Below the pieces are notes generated by a model. It searched no databases, was not told where the DNA came from, and saw only the letters and a list, made by a program, of their open reading frames with translations. This document shows positions 38,681 to 47,162 of a DNA stretch of 64,000 nucleotides, one piece after another (the first letter of the stretch is position 1; each line of letters begins with the position of its first letter). Source of the DNA: Verrucomicrobiota bacterium (GTDB taxonomy: Bacteria > Chlamydiota > Chlamydiia > Chlamydiales > SM23-39). The translations under genes and the position numbers were made by a program. Where the stretch lies: NCBI GenBank assembly GCA_018968815.1, contig JAGWZL010000006.1:1-64000 (forward strand). The letters run 5' to 3'.

Positions 38681-40343
38681 GACGCTCGCGAAAAAATTTT
38701 TGCCCAACCCGTTGGATTGGCATCTCAAAAGATTGGCCAAACGGGGAGGCAAGAGGGTGTTGCTCGGCTGGAACCGCGGGCTGGGTGATATTGCGTTAGG
38801 ACTCTATGCAATCGTAGCGCGCATCCGGCAATTTGTCCCAGATGCTGAGATCACGTTCGTCACGCGCCACAGTTTAATCGATGGATTTTCTCTGTTGGAA
38901 GGGGTCAAGGCGATCATCGATCCTCGCTGGAAAAGGGGAGACGCATACGCCATCGATCCGGCCATCAAACGGGGCTACGATCTGGTGATCGAACGCCCCA
39001 GCCCCACCGACTGGGTCACTTGGCAACGAGGCACACTGATCCCCAAACTCAAATGGGACAAAAAGCACGATCTTCTCTATGAACGCTTTCAGCTTCCGCC
39101 CAACTGCATAGGAGTGCAAATATCCGCTGAAATCGGATTTAGCTCATGGCGCAATTGGCCGCACGAAAAATGGCAGGAGCTCTTCGATCGGTGTACAGAT
39201 CGGCCTATTTTGCTCTTCGGCGTCGATACAACCGTTCCATTCACCCACCCTAACCTCATCGATCTACGCGGCAAAACCACTTTGTTTGAGCTCCTTTCGA
39301 TCATTCAGCATCGCGTCAGCACGCTCATCCTGCCCGATTCAGGCATCGCCTCCATGGTCTATTATCTCAATGAGTCGTTTCCCATTCGGCTCATCACTTT
39401 TTGGGCCGATCCGATGCATGGCATCTTGAAGCAAAATGTGCCATCGCCCAACCCACAATTGAGCCATCGTCCCTTAATTGCCCAAAATAAAAATCTATCC
39501 ACGTTGACGGTGGATGCGGTGATGAGCGCATTCGAGAAAAATGTGCTGCCGATTCTTCTGGCAGGCGGCCAAGGAACGAGATTGGGCGTTCAAGGCCCAA
39601 AAGGGCTTTTTGAGATCGCGGGCAAAACGCTTTTTCAGTGGTTTTGCGACAAACTGCCCAAAAATTGCCCGTTGGCGATCATGACCTCGCCACTCAATCA
39701 CGAAGCGACTGTCGCCTATTTTCAAAAACACCATTTTTTCAATCTAGACATCCACTTTTTTCAACAAGAAATGGCGCAAACCTTGGATGAACATAAACAA
39801 CCGACAGGCCCGCTAGCTCCCAATGGCAATGGGAGTGTCTTTCGTTCGTTTGTGAAGGCCGGTTTAGCAGACAAATTCGCCAAGCGAGGGATCGACTGTG
39901 TGACCATCCATTACATCGATAACCTACTCGGCCGGCCGCTCGATCCAAAACTCCTGGAGGGTCTCGAGGAGGTGACGATCCAGTGCATCCAAAGAGAAAA
40001 AGAGGATCGCTCCATGGGGGTTTTGGTGGAACGGGAGGGGCGTTTCGAAATCGTCGAATATACGGAGCTCGATCCCACGCAAGAATACCCATATGCCTAT
40101 AGCGGAGGTCTCGGGTTTGATTTTGCCTTTTTTTGCAAAATGGGCGATGTGGATCTGCCTCTTCATTGGGTCCAAAAGAGTGTGAATGGCCAACAGGTGT
40201 GGGTGGGGGAACAATTTATTTTCGATTGTTTAAAATATGCGAAAAAAGTACGTCCAGTTTGTGTAGACCGGAAGACGCACTATGCGCCCATTAAGGGGCG
40301 AGAGAGCGTTGCAAAAGCGTTGAACATGTTGGTGAAGCAATGA
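38673..40343 (+). CDS. GT9 heptosyltransferase / UDP-GlcNAc pyrophosphorylase fusion
   Basis: One continuous 556-residue frame with two unrelated halves. Residues 1-about 275 look like a GT9 heptosyltransferase: 'VLLGWNRGLGDIALGLYAIV', 'WRNWPHEKWQELFDRC' and 'LILPDSGIASMVYYLNESFP'. From about 288 it is an AGX1/UAP1-type pyrophosphorylase: 'PILLAGGQGTRLGVQGPKG' (nucleotide loop, 294-312), 'NGNGSVF', 'IHYIDNLLGRPLDP' and 'YSGGLGFDF'. Chlamydia uses such a eukaryote-like enzyme, followed by gpsA (CT715-CT714), as here. A Met at 284 could start the second half alone, so a fused or re-initiated product is possible. The GT9 half has Ile-Ala after DSG where PMH is usual, so its activity is doubtful. 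Confidence 0.82.
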   Translation: MFRTLAKKFLPNPLDWHLKRLAKRGGKRVLLGWNRGLGDIALGLYAIVARIRQFVPDAEITFVTRHSLIDGFSLLEGVKAIIDPRWKRGDAYAIDPAIKRGYDLVIERPSPTDWVTWQRGTLIPKLKWDKKHDLLYERFQLPPNCIGVQISAEIGFSSWRNWPHEKWQELFDRCTDRPILLFGVDTTVPFTHPNLIDLRGKTTLFELLSIIQHRVSTLILPDSGIASMVYYLNESFPIRLITFWADPMHGILKQNVPSPNPQLSHRPLIAQNKNLSTLTVDAVMSAFEKNVLPILLAGGQGTRLGVQGPKGLFEIAGKTLFQWFCDKLPKNCPLAIMTSPLNHEATVAYFQKHHFFNLDIHFFQQEMAQTLDEHKQPTGPLAPNGNGSVFRSFVKAGLADKFAKRGIDCVTIHYIDNLLGRPLDPKLLEGLEEVTIQCIQREKEDRSMGVLVEREGRFEIVEYTELDPTQEYPYAYSGGLGFDFAFFCKMGDVDLPLHWVQKSVNGQQVWVGEQFIFDCLKYAKKVRPVCVDRKTHYAPIKGRESVAKALNMLVKQ

Positions 40344-41329
40344 GATGCGGCTACTTTGGTGCAGGAACGTGGGGCTTTGCCCTCGCCTCCATTTTAGGAA
40401 ACAACGGCCACTCGGTGAAAGTATGGGCGCGCGATCCTGCCATGGCCAAGCAGCTGCAAGAAACGCGCACCCATCCCAAGCTGCCCTTGATTGAGATTTC
40501 CTCGAATGTCGAATTTTCCGCCGATTTTGGTTATGTCAAAAAAGGGGCCGAAGTGATTGTGGAGAGTGTCACTTCTACCGGCATTCGCTCCGTTTTTGAG
40601 CGTCTCGGGGTTCTCGATATTCCTGTTGTGCTCACCTCTAAGGGCATTGAACAGGGCACGGGATTGCTTTTGCCTGAAGTGGTCTCCTCGATTTGGAAAG
40701 TCAACGAGAGCCCCCTGATCGGCGCGCTCAGCGGACCGAGCCACGCAGAAGACATCATCACGAATGCGCCCACCTCTGTTGTTTCCGCAGGCTACGATCC
40801 CATGGTCATGAAATTGATCCAAGAACTCTTCACCACGCCCACGTTTCGCATTTATCCGAATGGCGATATTCTCGGCGTTTGTTTTGGGGGCGCTATGAAG
40901 AATATCATTGCGATTGCTTGCGGGATATCAGATGGGCTGGGCTGCGGGGACAATACGAAAGCGGCGCTCATGACGCGCGGCCTGCATGAAATCCGCAAAC
41001 TCAGCGTGGTCAAAAACTGCAAACCCGAGACGCTGTATGGCCTTTCTGGCATGGGAGATCTCTGCGTGACCTGTATGTCGCGCCACAGCCGCAATTACCG
41101 ATTTGGCAAACTCGTGGCAGAAGGATTGTCTCCTGAAGGCGCTCGGCAACAAATTGGCATGGCGGTCGAGGGGATTTACACCTGTGGTTCGGCTCGCGAA
41201 TTGGCGCGCAAGCACAACATCCCAGCCCCCATCACTGAAGTCACCTACCAAATCATCTACGGCGGTCTTGACCCTCGAGAAGCGGTCAAGTTACTCCTAC
41301 AAAGAGCCATCAAAGAAGAGCACTTGTAA
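40340..41329 (+). CDS. gpsA: Glycerol-3-phosphate dehydrogenase [NAD(P)+]
   Basis: Reduces dihydroxyacetone phosphate to sn-glycerol-3-phosphate for phospholipids. 329 residues: Rossmann 'YFGAGTWGFALASIL', 'LTSKGIEQGTGLLLPEV', 'LSGPSHAEDI', catalytic Lys in 'GGAMKNIIAIACGI', and 'GLSGMGDLCVTCMSRHSRN'. The start overlaps the upstream stop (ATGA), so it is coupled to the pyrophosphorylase, keeping the Chlamydia CT715-CT714 order. Confidence 0.96.
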   Translation: MRCGYFGAGTWGFALASILGNNGHSVKVWARDPAMAKQLQETRTHPKLPLIEISSNVEFSADFGYVKKGAEVIVESVTSTGIRSVFERLGVLDIPVVLTSKGIEQGTGLLLPEVVSSIWKVNESPLIGALSGPSHAEDIITNAPTSVVSAGYDPMVMKLIQELFTTPTFRIYPNGDILGVCFGGAMKNIIAIACGISDGLGCGDNTKAALMTRGLHEIRKLSVVKNCKPETLYGLSGMGDLCVTCMSRHSRNYRFGKLVAEGLSPEGARQQIGMAVEGIYTCGSARELARKHNIPAPITEVTYQIIYGGLDPREAVKLLLQRAIKEEHL

Positions 41330-41371
41330 ATCCTCTCTTTTTCTGATACGATCAGCCCTGGGGGGGTCTCC

Positions 41372-42793
41372 ATGGAAGGCCATAAGGTTGTGACAGCGGA
41401 AGAGATGGTGCGGGTGGAACGGGGTCTGGATCCAGAAGCCGCTATGGCAAAAGCCGGCCGCCATGTCGCCGAAGCCGCCATGCAATTCATTGAGTCTCAC
41501 CACCTTCCTAAACGGGTCACTCTCTTGGTCGGCAAGGGCAATAATGGCGGCGATGCCTACGCTGCCGGCCTTTGGCTTTTGGACGAAGGATTTTCAGTCA
41601 CCGCATGGGCCATCGATGCAAAGGGAAGCCCCCTCAATCAAAAGTTTCGGGAAAAATATCGGAAACAAAGAGGGCGCTTTGCCGAAGGGGTTGACGGTCT
41701 GATTATTGACGGCCTTTTGGGAACGGGCTTTAAAGGCAAAGTCGACAAGAAAGTGGCCGCGCTGATTCAGACGGCGAATGCATCGGGTCTTCCCATCCTG
41801 GCTGTCGATCTTCCCTCGGGCTTGAATGGCACAACGGGCATGGCCGATGTCGCGATTCGCGCCACCGAAACAGTCACGCTTGGCCTGCCAAAAATCGGCC
41901 TCTTCATCCAAGAGGGCTGGAACTATGTCGGCAAGCTCCAGATCGCCGATATCGGCCTGTCTAAAGAATCGATCGCCGAAGCAGAGGCCATCGCCTATCT
42001 GCCTAAACGGTTGGAGCTTCCGCCGATTGTTCGGATCAGGCATAAATACCAAGCCGGTTATGTCATCGGGTATGCAGGGTCCAAAGAATTTTCCGGGTCT
42101 GCCAAGATGGCCGGCTTTGCGGCTCTCAAAGCAGGAGCGGGGATTGTCCGGGTTTTTTCTCGAGAGGAGATCGGCTTTGCTCCCATGGAACTGATCTGCA
42201 ATGAGTGGAATCTCAAATCCTGGAAAGAGGCGCTCAAAAAGGCGCAGGCTGTTTTTGTAGGCCCCGGATTGGGTCCCTGTAAGGAATGGCTCCGTCAACA
42301 CTTGAAAGAGATCAAACAGCCTTGTGTCATCGATGCAGATGCCCTTCTGCCCGATGTGACCTATCCAAAAAAGGCGATCTTAACCCCGCATCGAGGCGAA
42401 GTGTTGCGATTGCTCGGACTGAAAGCGGCGCCCAGAGATGAAGAACTGTTCGCCAAAATCATCCAGTTTTGTTCCAAAAAGGGAGTCTATGTCGTTCTCA
42501 AAGGAGCGGTCAGCGCTATTTTTGGCCCGAAACATAAACCCATTTTTGTTCCTAGGGGCGATCCCGGCATGGCAAGCGCCGGCACAGGAGATGTGTTGAC
42601 CGGAATGATCGCAGGACTCTTGGCGCAAGGGTGCGGGCCCTATGAATCTGCGATTCTGGGGGTGACGTTGCATGCATTGGCAGGCGAATTTGCGGCAGAC
42701 GCGCTTACGTCCTATTGTTTGACAGCCACAGATCTCATCACATTCCTGCCAGCTGCATTTGCAGAGGTGTTGAGAGGCCATGATATTGTTTGA
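41372..42793 (+). CDS. nnr: Bifunctional NAD(P)HX epimerase/dehydratase
   Basis: Repairs hydrated NADH/NADPH. The N-terminal epimerase (YjeF_N; 'LLVGKGNNGGDAYAAGLWL', 'GLLGTGFKGKVDKKV', 'AVDLPSGLNG') is fused to a C-terminal ADP-dependent dehydratase (ribokinase-like; 'KMAGFAALKAGAGIVRV', 'FVGPGLG', 'LTPHRGEVLRL', 'VVLKGAVSAIF' and 'MASAGTGDVLTGMIAGLLAQG'). 473 residues, slightly shorter than E. coli Nnr. Its 3' end overlaps the convergent epimerase gene by 56 bp. Confidence 0.94.
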   Translation: MEGHKVVTAEEMVRVERGLDPEAAMAKAGRHVAEAAMQFIESHHLPKRVTLLVGKGNNGGDAYAAGLWLLDEGFSVTAWAIDAKGSPLNQKFREKYRKQRGRFAEGVDGLIIDGLLGTGFKGKVDKKVAALIQTANASGLPILAVDLPSGLNGTTGMADVAIRATETVTLGLPKIGLFIQEGWNYVGKLQIADIGLSKESIAEAEAIAYLPKRLELPPIVRIRHKYQAGYVIGYAGSKEFSGSAKMAGFAALKAGAGIVRVFSREEIGFAPMELICNEWNLKSWKEALKKAQAVFVGPGLGPCKEWLRQHLKEIKQPCVIDADALLPDVTYPKKAILTPHRGEVLRLLGLKAAPRDEELFAKIIQFCSKKGVYVVLKGAVSAIFGPKHKPIFVPRGDPGMASAGTGDVLTGMIAGLLAQGCGPYESAILGVTLHALAGEFAADALTSYCLTATDLITFLPAAFAEVLRGHDIV

Positions 42794-43724
42794 ACCAATC
42801 TAGAAAATGGGCGATCCCCACCTCCAGCGGCACTGTAGGATAAAACTGCAATAGCTTTTGACTTTTTTCGATGTCGGCAAAGGTCTCAATCACTTCTCCG
42901 GGCTGCATCGGCAACATCTCCATCATCGCTTTTTTACCCAACGCTCTTTCAATCAACTGAATCAAATAGAGCAGGTTGATTGGGCGGTTATTGCCGAGAT
43001 TGAAAATCTCATATTCAGCGCCTAAGTCAATGGCGGCCATTGTCCCCTTGACAATGTCTTCGATATAGGTAAAATCCCGTTTCATTTCCCCGCGATTAAA
43101 CACTTGAATGGGTTCCCCTTCCACAATCTGCTTCGTAAACCGGTAATAGGCCATATCGGGTCTGCCCCACGGTCCATATACTGTGAAATAGCGAAGGGCT
43201 GTCACTGCAATCCCATACAAGTGGTGATAGGCGTGGGCAATCAGCTCATTCGCCTTTTTTGTGGCCCCATAGAGATTGGCCGGCCGGTCGGTTGGATCCT
43301 CCACGCTAAAGGGACTTTTTTTATTCAGTCCATAGACAGAAGAAGAAGAGGCATACACAAGCTTGATCGTGGGCACATGGCGGATGGCCTCTAAAATAGA
43401 GACAAACCCTTGTAAATTGGAGGCCACGTAGTCATCCGGATGGGAAAGGGAATGGCGCACACCCGCTTGCGCTGCTAAATGGACGAGATGCGTAATGCCA
43501 TGTTGGAGCAAAAGAGATTGGATGGCCTCTCGATCGCAGATATCTAAAGGCAAGACCTCCACGCCCTCGTTTTTTAATTGGGCCGCCCGCGCTCTTTTCA
43601 AATTCGGATCATAGTAGGAATTGAAATGATCAAGACCTAGACAAAAATCGCCCCGCTTCTTGAGTGCGCTGGCCAAGTGAAACCCAATAAACCCAGCAGC
43701 TCCAGTGATTAAAATGCGCTTCAT
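42738..43724 (-). CDS. UDP-glucuronate 4-epimerase-like SDR
   Basis: 328 residues of the extended short-chain dehydrogenase family: 'ILITGAAGFIGFHLASAL' (NAD binding), 'HLAAQAGVRHSL' (typical of UDP-glucuronate epimerases), 'ASSSSVYG', catalytic 'YGATKKANE', 'LRYFTVYGPWGRPDMAYYRF' and 'FNRGEMKRDFTYIEDIV'. It would turn UDP-GlcA into UDP-GalA for envelope glycans. Its tail overlaps nnr. Together with the UDP-GlcA decarboxylase and the Wza-like gene nearby it points to an acidic or xylose-containing polysaccharide. Confidence 0.87.
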   Translation of the reverse strand: MKRILITGAAGFIGFHLASALKKRGDFCLGLDHFNSYYDPNLKRARAAQLKNEGVEVLPLDICDREAIQSLLLQHGITHLVHLAAQAGVRHSLSHPDDYVASNLQGFVSILEAIRHVPTIKLVYASSSSVYGLNKKSPFSVEDPTDRPANLYGATKKANELIAHAYHHLYGIAVTALRYFTVYGPWGRPDMAYYRFTKQIVEGEPIQVFNRGEMKRDFTYIEDIVKGTMAAIDLGAEYEIFNLGNNRPINLLYLIQLIERALGKKAMMEMLPMQPGEVIETFADIEKSQKLLQFYPTVPLEVGIAHFLDWFKQYHGLSTPLQMQLAGM

Positions 43725-43783
43725 GAATAAAATTCGTTATGCTATACAAATGGCTACCTCCATCTTAAAGGCATGAATTCTTT

Positions 43784-44785
43784 ATGACAAGAAGCATTCT
43801 CATCATCGCCCTTCTCCTCAGTTTGGCCTGCTGTAGCGGAGGCCCATACATGGGGAAGGAGCTGTATGGCGCGGATGAATTCGTCATGGATTCCTATAAA
43901 ATCCGTGAAGGAAAATTTTCTATTTTGGAGATGGAGGGGTGCTGCATAGAAGAGCTCGATGCGTGTCTTCTTGAAGAATATCGAGATACCATTCATGAAA
44001 ATGATATTTTGCAAATCGTCTTGTACCACCCAGAGCGGAGCGATCTTGCTGCAGCCGTCGCCTCCGTCGGCAATGGAGTCGGCTATCGGGTTGCAAACGG
44101 ATTGCTCCGCCTTCCGGATGCCCCTCCGATCCCCGTGGCAGGCCTCACTTTGGATGAGGCGCGCCAAAAAATCGAGGAAGAGATCCAAGGCGCCGAAGTG
44201 TTTGTCGCCTATCGGGAACGGATCGACAGCAAAGTGGAACTCATGGGCTTAACCGGCCTATCCAGCGTGCCTGTGGATGGGAAACTGCGCCTCTACGATC
44301 TGCTCTCCACAGCGCGCATCCCCGTAGACGCCAATCTGTTTAAGAGCTACGTCCTTCGAGGATGCGATATGCTCCCTGTCGACTTGAGGAAACTCATCCG
44401 CGAGGGAGATATGAACCAAAATATTGTGATGCGTGGAGGAGATAAGGTCTTCATTGCAGAAGCCTCTGCCGCATGCGTCATGGTCATGGGTGAAGTGGGC
44501 CAGGAAAGAACCCTCGCTGTGCCCAATGGCAGCATGCCGCTCAGACAAGCTCTTGCCGAATGCGGTGGGATTCCCTATACAGGGGATAAATCGTATATTC
44601 AGATCATCCGAGGCAGTTTGTGCCGGCCTAAAATTTATACTGTAAGTTGGGAACACGTGATTCACTTACCCAATGATAGCTTGCTCCTCATGCCAGGCGA
44701 TATTGTGTACGTCGCTGCCACCCCCATGACTGCATGGCACCGGTTCATTTCACAGCTGTTGCCCAGCTTCACGGGAGTTATGTAA
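43784..44785 (+). CDS. Wza/KpsD-like polysaccharide export lipoprotein
   Basis: 333 residues. A lipoprotein signal ('[16 protein letters not shown]', Cys16 or Cys17) is followed by a polysaccharide-export domain ('[20 protein letters not shown]', '[20 protein letters not shown]', '[12 protein letters not shown]') and SLBB-like repeats ('[20 protein letters not shown]', '[15 protein letters not shown]'). This family forms the outer-membrane channel of capsule or exopolysaccharide export. No Wzc or ABC partner lies next to it. The last codon and stop (ATG TAA) come from palindrome P. Confidence 0.8.
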   Translation: MTRSILIIALLLSLACCSGGPYMGKELYGADEFVMDSYKIREGKFSILEMEGCCIEELDACLLEEYRDTIHENDILQIVLYHPERSDLAAAVASVGNGVGYRVANGLLRLPDAPPIPVAGLTLDEARQKIEEEIQGAEVFVAYRERIDSKVELMGLTGLSSVPVDGKLRLYDLLSTARIPVDANLFKSYVLRGCDMLPVDLRKLIREGDMNQNIVMRGGDKVFIAEASAACVMVMGEVGQERTLAVPNGSMPLRQALAECGGIPYTGDKSYIQIIRGSLCRPKIYTVSWEHVIHLPNDSLLLMPGDIVYVAATPMTAWHRFISQLLPSFTGVM

Positions 44786-44798
44786 AGCTGCTTTACAT
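44780..44798. repeat. Palindrome P, copy 5, at the wza-like gene stop
   Basis: Core ATGTAAAGCNGCTTTACAT (N = T), with ATG TAA read as final Met and stop of the upstream gene. Confidence 0.85.
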
Positions 44799-44820
44799 TT
44801 ACATGAGCGCAAATAGAGGG

Positions 44821-44850
44821 TTGACACCGTTTGTCCATTGGCGATACGAT
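44821..44850 (+). promoter_or_regulatory. Likely sigma-66/70 promoter of the decarboxylase gene
   Basis: TTGACA (44821-44826), 18 bases, TACGAT (44845-44850). The start codon at 44869 follows 19 bases after the -10, implying a very short leader. Confidence 0.5.
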
Positions 44851-44868
44851 GGAGAGCATAGTTGCAAT

Positions 44869-45864
44869 ATGAAAGATTTAGGCAGAAAGAGGATCCTCGT
44901 GACGGGCGGTGCTGGGTTTTTGGGCTCGCACTTGTGTGAAAGACTGTTGCAAGAAGGACACGATGTCCTTTGCGTCGACAACTTTTTCACTGGATCGCGC
45001 GAGAACATCATCCATCTTCTCGATTCCAAGCGCTTTGAGTTTATGCGCCACGATATTTGTTTTCCTTTGTATGTGGAGGTGGATGAAATTTACAATTTTG
45101 CATGTCCTGCTTCGCCTTTGCATTATCAATCCGATCCGATTCAGACCATGAAGACCTCTGTGTTTGGAGCGACTAACCTCCTGGGCCTTGCGAAACGACT
45201 CAATTGTAAAATTTTTCAGGCTTCCACATCGGAAGTGTATGGCGATCCGCATGTCCATCCGCAAAAGGAAGAGTATTGGGGGAATGTGAATCCCATCGGC
45301 ATTCGCTCGTGTTATGATGAAGGCAAGAGGTGTGCGGAAACGCTCTTTTTTGACTATCACCGAAAGAATCGCGTCCAAATTCGGGTGGCCCGCATTTTCA
45401 ACACGTATGGTCCGCGCATGCATCCAAATGATGGGCGCGTGGTCTCTAATTTTATCGTGCAGGCTCTGCAAAACCTGCCGATTACGATTTACGGAGATGG
45501 AACGCAAACGCGATCTTTTTGCTATGTAGATGATCTCATTGAAGTGGCGCTGCGATTGATGCGTTCGAAAGAAATTGGGCCGGTCAACATTGGCAATCCG
45601 ACCGAGTTCACCATCCTAGATTTAGCGAAACAGATCGTGGAACTGACCGGCTCCCGTTCGCAGATTATTCATAAACCTCTGCCAGCCGATGATCCCAAAC
45701 AGAGAAAGCCTGATATCTCGAAGGCAAAAGCTGTGCTGCACTGGGAACCCAGCATTCCTTTACGAGAGGGACTGAAATCGACCATCGCCTATTTCGAGAA
45801 CTATTTTCAGAAAAACAGGGAAGGGTGCCTACAAGAGCACCGTGGGATGAACCTATCCATATAG
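44869..45864 (+). CDS. uxs: UDP-glucuronate decarboxylase (UDP-xylose synthase)
   Basis: 331 residues from ATG 44869: '[19 protein letters not shown]' NAD site, '[12 protein letters not shown]' (diagnostic of UXS), '[10 protein letters not shown]', '[13 protein letters not shown]' with catalytic Tyr-Lys, and '[21 protein letters not shown]'-type segment ('[13 protein letters not shown]'). It decarboxylates UDP-GlcA to UDP-xylose, for a surface glycan. Upstream in-frame codons are not coding; the promoter lies there. The last 14 residues (from 'REGCLQEH') seem to be encoded by a remnant of repeat A. Confidence 0.92.
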   Translation: MKDLGRKRILVTGGAGFLGSHLCERLLQEGHDVLCVDNFFTGSRENIIHLLDSKRFEFMRHDICFPLYVEVDEIYNFACPASPLHYQSDPIQTMKTSVFGATNLLGLAKRLNCKIFQASTSEVYGDPHVHPQKEEYWGNVNPIGIRSCYDEGKRCAETLFFDYHRKNRVQIRVARIFNTYGPRMHPNDGRVVSNFIVQALQNLPITIYGDGTQTRSFCYVDDLIEVALRLMRSKEIGPVNIGNPTEFTILDLAKQIVELTGSRSQIIHKPLPADDPKQRKPDISKAKAVLHWEPSIPLREGLKSTIAYFENYFQKNREGCLQEHRGMNLSI

Positions 45865-45871
45865 GATAGGT
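45851..45871. terminator. Hairpin over the uxs stop codon
   Basis: ACCTATCC-ATATA-GGATAGGT, a perfect 8-bp stem without a T-run, includes the TAG stop of uxs. Just before it, GGTGCCTACAAGAGCACC (45824-45841) resembles the end of repeat A. Confidence 0.45.
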
Positions 45872-45895
45872 CCATGTGTGACTGAGGCGCTTTGA

Positions 45896-46327
45896 TCAAA
45901 CGGTGCCGGGAACCACGAAAAGCCGCCTAGAGTCGTTGGAATTGGCGAAGCGCAATACCTGGAGCATACACGAGACCGCTCCTCGCCAGAGCAGGCTTCC
46001 GCATCCGAACAGGACGATTTCGGTCAGAGTCAGAGGGATTCCTAAGGTTGCTAAAACCGCCCAAGCTGCAGCGATGCCGCCGAAGAAGCTGGCCACCGCG
46101 ACAAACGTCTTTGCAGTGGCAGATGCCGCGGGTTGATCCAGTTGAAATAGATAACCGCCCATCCGCTCGGAGAGCTCCGACACAATCGAATTTACCGCGC
46201 TATAGATCACGCCATTGATGGCTCCTATGGGCACAAGCAATGTGCCTGTAGCAGCGCCTGCGGCGCCCTCAGTGAATGCATTTAGACCCATGCGGGCTAT
46301 TGTATTTGTGACTTCGATAGTAGTCAT
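45896..46327 (-). CDS. Hydrophobic protein, candidate inclusion-membrane (Inc) protein
   Basis: 143 residues, no signal peptide. A Gly/Ala-rich hydrophobic stretch (about 14-48) and a bilobed hydrophobic pair ('TFVAVASFFGGIAAAWAVLA' then a short turn 'GIPLT' then 'EIVLFGCGSLLWRGAVSCML', about 75-122) resemble the paired helices of chlamydial Inc proteins, which are type III secreted into the inclusion membrane. No sequence family is recognised, so an ordinary small membrane protein is equally possible. It stands alone with its own orientation group. Confidence 0.6.
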   Translation of the reverse strand: MTTIEVTNTIARMGLNAFTEGAAGAATGTLLVPIGAINGVIYSAVNSIVSELSERMGGYLFQLDQPAASATAKTFVAVASFFGGIAAAWAVLATLGIPLTLTEIVLFGCGSLLWRGAVSCMLQVLRFANSNDSRRLFVVPGTV

Positions 46328-46364
46328 AAAACTCCTTTGTAAAAAGAAGAGGCATTTTGCCGAT

Positions 46365-47162
46365 TTATGAAGGTTTTGTCAAGAGAGAATGAATCGCCCG
46401 GTCTTCTACCCAGTTCATAGGAGAAAAGTGTTTTTTCCATGCATCGATGCTCTTGCGCTCGGAGGGCCACCATTTCTCAATGCGAGGAATTTTTTGAGTG
46501 ATCAAATAGTGTTCATCGCGCAAGGTGTAGTGGTTGATGCGGAGCCGATCGATTTCAATGGTCAAGGAAGTGGGCCCCTCAAATCGTTCTTGATTCGTGT
46601 TGACTTGAAAAAACCCCTCTTTGTACAGGGCTGAGTGGGCGTTATCAAACCCTTTGACCCTCTCGGGTCTCACGATGCTTTTCACGTATTGATTGGTCGC
46701 CTGCATCGGGTGGGCTTTCCAGGTGAGAGTCTCAATCATTTGTTGGCCCGAGGGGATTTTGGCCACATTGGAAGTGCCATAGACTTGCCAATTGACGCAA
46801 AGGCCGCCAAAATCTTCATAAGCCTTTAAGATCTCCCGCAGGGACCCCGCAACGGGCAATAAAAATTCATCGACATCCAAAATGGCGAGCCATTTTGTTT
46901 TGCCGGTCGCGAAGTGCACGGCCCGTTCATACGCGAGGCATTGCACCTCTGTCCATTCATAGACGTCGCTATAGGCAATGGGCCAGCGGGTCAGTTCAAC
47001 GATGCCCTGTTTGATGTAGGGCTTTAAAATTTTTTCAGGGGCATCGGTGCTCATATGATCGAATAGATGGAAGAATTCGACGCCGACTTTTTGGTGAAAG
47101 TCGATCCATTCCTTGAGGTAGGGAGCTTCATTTTGAAAAATGGCTGTGAGAGCAAGTTCCAT
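46365..47162 (-). CDS. Glycosyltransferase family 92-like (DUF23)
   Basis: 265 residues, GT-A type: 'AIFQNEAPYLKEWIDFHQKV' near the N-terminus, the metal-binding DxD in 'AILDVDEFLLP', 'NWQVYGTSN' and 'LRINHYTLRDEHYL', as in GT92/DUF23 enzymes found in eukaryotes and in host-associated bacteria. The sugar and acceptor are unknown. No membrane segment is visible, so it acts in the cytosol or is exported by another route. It overlaps the pbp2 end by 35 bp. Confidence 0.78.
   Translation of the reverse strand: MELALTAIFQNEAPYLKEWIDFHQKVGVEFFHLFDHMSTDAPEKILKPYIKQGIVELTRWPIAYSDVYEWTEVQCLAYERAVHFATGKTKWLAILDVDEFLLPVAGSLREILKAYEDFGGLCVNWQVYGTSNVAKIPSGQQMIETLTWKAHPMQATNQYVKSIVRPERVKGFDNAHSALYKEGFFQVNTNQERFEGPTSLTIEIDRLRINHYTLRDEHYLITQKIPRIEKWWPSERKSIDAWKKHFSPMNWVEDRAIHSLLTKPS

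Noticed and set aside
44734..44868. Longer start for UDP-xylose synthase
   Set aside because: The extension would read through palindrome P and the promoter and is not family-like.
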